From positions 1 through 9,062 of the forward strand of contig JAPYSD010000103.1 in NCBI GenBank assembly GCA_029936705.1: a DNA stretch of 9,062 nt, read 5' to 3'. The number at the start of each line of letters is the position of its first letter. Position 1 is the first letter of the stretch. The stretch is from Croceicoccus sp. (GTDB lineage Bacteria; Pseudomonadota; Alphaproteobacteria; Sphingomonadales; Sphingomonadaceae). Made by a program: the position numbers and the translations under genes. Under the pieces are notes generated by a model that made no database searches, was not told the origin of the DNA, and was given only the letters and a program-made list of their open reading frames with translations. Below are positions 7,190 through 9,062 of the stretch, in pieces.

Positions 7190-7200
7190 CAACGTATCAT

Positions 7201-7208
7201 CCTCTTCC
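7201..7208 (-). promoter_or_regulatory. Ribosome-binding site of the GH9 gene
   Basis: On the minus strand GGAAGAGG lies 11 bases before the ATG at 7189 (8 bases before an adjacent TTG). It supports initiation here rather than at the ATG at 7222, which would place 11 charged residues before the signal peptide. Confidence 0.6.
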
Positions 7209-7220
7209 GGTAGCGTTACC
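7209..7220. promoter_or_regulatory. LacI-family-operator-like palindrome, proximal to GH9
   Basis: GGTAGCGTTACC is a 12-base inverted repeat with central CG and one imperfect pair (GGTAGC / GGTAAC as half-sites). It directly abuts the GH9 ribosome-binding site, where a bound repressor would block transcription or the leader. LacI-family operators have this even-length, CG-centred form. I recall that the Caulobacter xylose-regulon operator has a similar TAGCGCTA core, but this was not checked. No cognate regulator lies in the window. Confidence 0.45.
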
Positions 7221-7317
7221 ATCCATGATCGGCGACGGTATCCGCCTTATCCATTCTCCCGCAGCCCCGAAGCTTCTCTACTGCACGATCTGAGGTGGTC
7301 GCGTGGTCCGCCATCAA

Positions 7318-7329
7318 GGTAGCGCTATC
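7318..7329. promoter_or_regulatory. LacI-family-operator-like palindrome, distal copy
   Basis: GGTAGCGCTATC is a second CG-centred 12-base palindrome with half-sites GGTAGC and GATAGC. It shares GGTAGCG with the copy at 7209-7220, 109 bases away centre to centre. It lies 129 bases before the GH9 start and about 144 bases before the oxidoreductase start, so it could serve either divergent gene or allow looping with the proximal copy. Confidence 0.45.
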
Positions 7330-7415
7330 ATTTCTGTACCGTTGCTTCGCGCGAGGCAAGCATCTCCTGTTCTGCCGTCGCGTTTCGCGCGCCGATCCGC
7401 GTTCGCCGCGCCGCG

Positions 7416-7453
7416 CCTTGGAACCTGCCAGCGTCCACAAGGTTGGACCAAGG
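7416..7453. promoter_or_regulatory. Large dyad in the oxidoreductase leader
   Basis: CCTTGG (7416-7421) and AACCT (7422-7426) are matched by AGGTT (7440-7444) and CCAAGG (7448-7453). They form an 11-base-pair interrupted stem with a GGA bulge and a 13-base loop. It ends eight bases before the ribosome-binding site of the oxidoreductase gene. It could be an operator for a dimeric regulator or a 5' leader hairpin; the sequence does not decide which. Confidence 0.4.
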
Positions 7454-7460
7454 CAATACG

Positions 7461-7465
7461 AAGGA
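7461..7465 (+). promoter_or_regulatory. Ribosome-binding site of the MDR oxidoreductase gene
   Basis: AAGGA lies seven bases before the ATG at 7473 and supports this start over the upstream in-frame TTG at 7443, which lies inside the leader dyad. Confidence 0.7.
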
Positions 7466-7472
7466 ATTTGAA

Positions 7473-8480
7473 ATGAAAGCTGCCAAGGTCGGAAACCCCG
7501 CGACGCTCGACTCGCTCAGGATCGTGGAGGTCGATGATCCCGGTGCACCGGGCGCAGGCGAAATACGGGTCCGGCTTCACGCCAGTTCGCTCAATTACCA
7601 CGATTACGGCATCGTATCGGGCAACATGCCGACCGCAGACGGGCGCATCCCCATGGCCGACGGCGCGGGCGTCGTGGAAGCGGTGGGAGCGAACGTCACC
7701 GAATTTGCCGAAGGCGACCATGTCGTCTCCACCTTCTTTCCGCTCTGGATGGACGGCGCGCCGACGATCGACGATTTCTCCACCACGCCCGGTGACGGCA
7801 TCGATGGTTACGCGCGCGAATATGTCGTCAAACCCGTAAGCTATTTCACCCACGCTCCGAACGGATACAGCCATGCCGAGGCTGCGACACTGACCACCGC
7901 CGGGCTGACCGCGTGGCGGGCGCTTGCCGTCGACGGCGGGGTCAAGGCCGGTGACAGCGTACTTGTGCTGGGTACGGGCGGCGTGTCGATCTTCGCCCTG
8001 CAACTGGCCAAGGCGATGGGAGCGACGGTGATCGCCACATCGTCATCCGACGAAAAGCTCGAACGGGTCCGCGCGCTGGGCGCCGATCATTGCATCAATT
8101 ACGAGAACACGCCTGAATGGGGCACGGCGGTTCGCGATCTTACCGATGGGCGCGGCGTCGACCACGTGGTCGAAGTTGGCGGACCGGGCACCTTGCCGCA
8201 ATCGATCGACGCGGTACGGATCGGCGGGCATATCGCGCTGATCGGCGTGCTGACCGGCGCAAGCGGCGAGGTGCCGACTGCAAAGCTGATGTCCAGGCAC
8301 GTGCGGCTGCAGGGCCTGATCGTGGGCAATCGGCGCGAACAGCAGGATTTCGTCCGCGCGCTCGACGCCACCGGCATCAGGCCGGTGATCGACCGCAGTT
8401 TCGCGCTCGACCAGATTGCCGACGCCTTCCGTCACGAGGAATCCGGCTCGCATCTCGGCAAGATCGTGCTGGAATGGTAG
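7473..8480 (+). CDS. Zinc-independent MDR-family alcohol dehydrogenase / quinone oxidoreductase-like protein
   Basis: A 335-residue soluble medium-chain dehydrogenase/reductase predicted to use NAD(P)H on an alcohol, enone or quinone substrate. The GroES-like N-terminal catalytic domain covers ~1-125 (LHASSLNYHDYGIVSGNMP, then MADGAGVVEAVGANVTEFAEGDHVV). The Rossmann domain covers ~130-300, with LTTAGLTAWRAL (140-151), the dinucleotide loop VLGTGGVSIFALQLAKAMGA (165-184), and LGADHCINY and DHVVEVGG further on. The catalytic zinc ligands are absent: where zinc enzymes have Cys-Gly-x-Asp/His and Gly-His-Glu, this protein has Leu-Asn-Tyr-His and Met-Ala-Asp. There is also no four-Cys structural zinc loop. 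The ATG at 7473 has AAGGA (7461-7465) seven bases upstream, which settles the start over a TTG at 7443. It is the first gene of a likely three-gene transcript, with the UVR-motif gene 16 bases downstream. The physiological substrate is unknown. Confidence 0.9.
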   Translation: MKAAKVGNPATLDSLRIVEVDDPGAPGAGEIRVRLHASSLNYHDYGIVSGNMPTADGRIPMADGAGVVEAVGANVTEFAEGDHVVSTFFPLWMDGAPTIDDFSTTPGDGIDGYAREYVVKPVSYFTHAPNGYSHAEAATLTTAGLTAWRALAVDGGVKAGDSVLVLGTGGVSIFALQLAKAMGATVIATSSSDEKLERVRALGADHCINYENTPEWGTAVRDLTDGRGVDHVVEVGGPGTLPQSIDAVRIGGHIALIGVLTGASGEVPTAKLMSRHVRLQGLIVGNRREQQDFVRALDATGIRPVIDRSFALDQIADAFRHEESGSHLGKIVLEW

Positions 8481-8496
8481 CGGGCGCGCCCTTGTG

Positions 8497-8772
8497 ATGA
8501 GCGAAACGATCGAGCAATTGCGCCGCCAGATGGAAGCCGCCGCGGCAGCGGAGGACTTCGAGGAAGCGGGCCGCCTGCGCGACCGCATCAGCATCCTGCG
8601 CGGCCAGGGCGCCGATGCCAATCCGGACGTCGACACGGATGGCCTGGTCCGCCAGCAAGCGGGCAAGATGGGTCTGGGCAGCAGCCGCCAGCAGGTCACG
8701 CCTCCTACCGGATGGAAGCCCCCCAAAAAGCCCGACCCCATGACGCGGGGACGCGGCAGGAACCAGCGGTGA
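8497..8772 (+). CDS. Small UVR-motif (UvrB/UvrC interaction motif) protein
   Basis: A 91-residue protein. Residues ~4-34 fit the UVR motif of UvrB, UvrC and ClpC/McsA-type proteins: a helical hairpin with IEQLRRQMEAAAAAEDFEEA followed by GRLRDRISIL, including the characteristic DFEEAGRLRD. In other proteins this motif mediates protein-protein contacts. The rest is low-complexity and basic-polar, with TPPTGWKPPKKPDPMTRGRG near 68-87, likely disordered. No nuclease or helicase domain is present, so a direct repair activity is not supported. The ATG at 8497 follows the oxidoreductase stop by 16 bases and has no clear ribosome-binding site (a GTG directly before it is an alternative), suggesting coupling to the upstream gene. 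The following pirin gene probably overlaps its TGA. Function unknown beyond the motif. Confidence 0.85.
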   Translation: MSETIEQLRRQMEAAAAAEDFEEAGRLRDRISILRGQGADANPDVDTDGLVRQQAGKMGLGSSRQQVTPPTGWKPPKKPDPMTRGRGRNQR

Positions 8773-9062
8773 AGAACGCCATGAATACGGACTCACAGCC
8801 CCGCTCGATCCGCGATGTCCATGCTGCCGCGCGGGATGATATCGCCGACCTCGTCACCCGCCGCCCGGTACCGGCACCCGATCTGCCGCAGATCGACCCG
8901 TTCCTGTTCCTGAACCACCACGGGCCGCAGGTTTACGCCCCGAACAATGGCGGCCTGCCGTTCGGCCCGCACCCGCATCGCGGCTTCGAAACGGTCACCT
9001 TCATCCTCGAAGGCAGCCTCGCCCACCACGATACCGGCGGCCATGAGAGCGTGATCGAAGCG
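8769..9062 (+). CDS. Pirin family protein, N-terminal part, cut by window edge
   Basis: The frame stays open to the end of the window, giving about 98 codons of a protein normally ~230-300 residues long. DPFLFLNHHGPQVY (numbering from the ATG at 8781: 39-52) and LPFGPHPHRGFETVTFILEG (59-78) are the hallmark of the pirin N-terminal cupin. His64 and His66 are two of the Fe(II) ligands; the remaining His and Glu ligands would lie beyond the edge. Pirins are metal-binding cupins. Some are quercetin dioxygenases, others act as redox-dependent co-regulators, and the role here is not known. The start is either GTG at 8769, which overlaps the UVR gene stop as GTGA and has AGGA (8758-8761) seven bases upstream, or ATG at 8781, which lacks a good ribosome-binding site. 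I prefer GTG. It is the third gene of the cluster with the MDR oxidoreductase, a plausible redox-related pairing. Confidence 0.92.
   Translation, partial: MKNAMNTDSQPRSIRDVHAAARDDIADLVTRRPVPAPDLPQIDPFLFLNHHGPQVYAPNNGGLPFGPHPHRGFETVTFILEGSLAHHDTGGHESVIEA

Noticed and set aside
7314..8003. 229-codon minus-strand frame over the leader and start of the oxidoreductase
   Set aside because: Shadow of the oxidoreductase coding strand; its start region lies inside a well-supported gene.
8793..9044. Minus-strand frame at the right edge
   Set aside because: Antisense to the pirin N-terminus, which carries clear family motifs on the plus strand.
1..9062. Insertion sequence, CRISPR array, phage or defence system
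   Set aside because: No transposase, integrase, terminal inverted repeats, spaced direct repeats or defence-type domains were seen on either strand.

Overview
The window is ordinary-looking chromosomal DNA of high G+C content. It probably comes from an alphaproteobacterium, most likely Sphingomonadales / Erythrobacteraceae. That guess rests on the 3' part of an initiator tRNA with the AGG/CCT anticodon-stem variant I associate with alphaproteobacteria, on GC-rich codon use, and on the protein flavours (DUF2252, ZnT9-like cation transporter, exported GH9, pirin). No database was searched, so the taxonomy is an inference.

Layout, left to right. Bases 1-53 are the 3' portion of tRNA-fMet(CAU), cut by the window edge, followed by about 500 bases with no supportable gene. 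Two minus-strand genes follow, separated by 225 bases: a CPA1/NhaP-type Na+/H+ antiporter (558-1853) and a DUF2252 kinase-fold-like protein (2079-3419, TTG start). A divergent intergenic region with a small dyad leads to a plus-strand cation diffusion facilitator of the ZnT9/SLC30A9-like branch (ends 4643; its best start is a TTG at 3699 behind a perfect AGGAGG). This gene converges on a long minus-strand gene for an exported glycoside hydrolase family 9 enzyme (4694-7189), with a 26-base hairpin between the two stop codons. A 283-base divergent region follows. It carries two LacI-family-operator-like palindromes and a large dyad. It leads into a compact plus-strand cluster: a zinc-free MDR oxidoreductase (7473-8480), a 91-residue UVR-motif protein (8497-8772) and the first ~98 codons of a pirin-family protein running off the right edge.

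How the genes may work together. The antiporter and the cation efflux protein are independent membrane ion transporters. The GH9 enzyme is predicted to act outside the cytoplasm on beta-glucan-type polysaccharide. The two palindromes upstream of it suggest sugar-responsive repression, but no regulator, TonB receptor or other glycosidase lies in the window. The oxidoreductase, UVR and pirin genes are probably co-transcribed, with 16-base spacing and then a probable GTGA stop/start overlap.

No mobile element, CRISPR array, phage gene or clearly new multi-gene system is visible. The most distinctive signals are the paired palindromes in front of the GH9 gene, the large dyad in the oxidoreductase leader, the undescribed N-terminal part of the GH9 protein and the conserved kinase-like residues of DUF2252.
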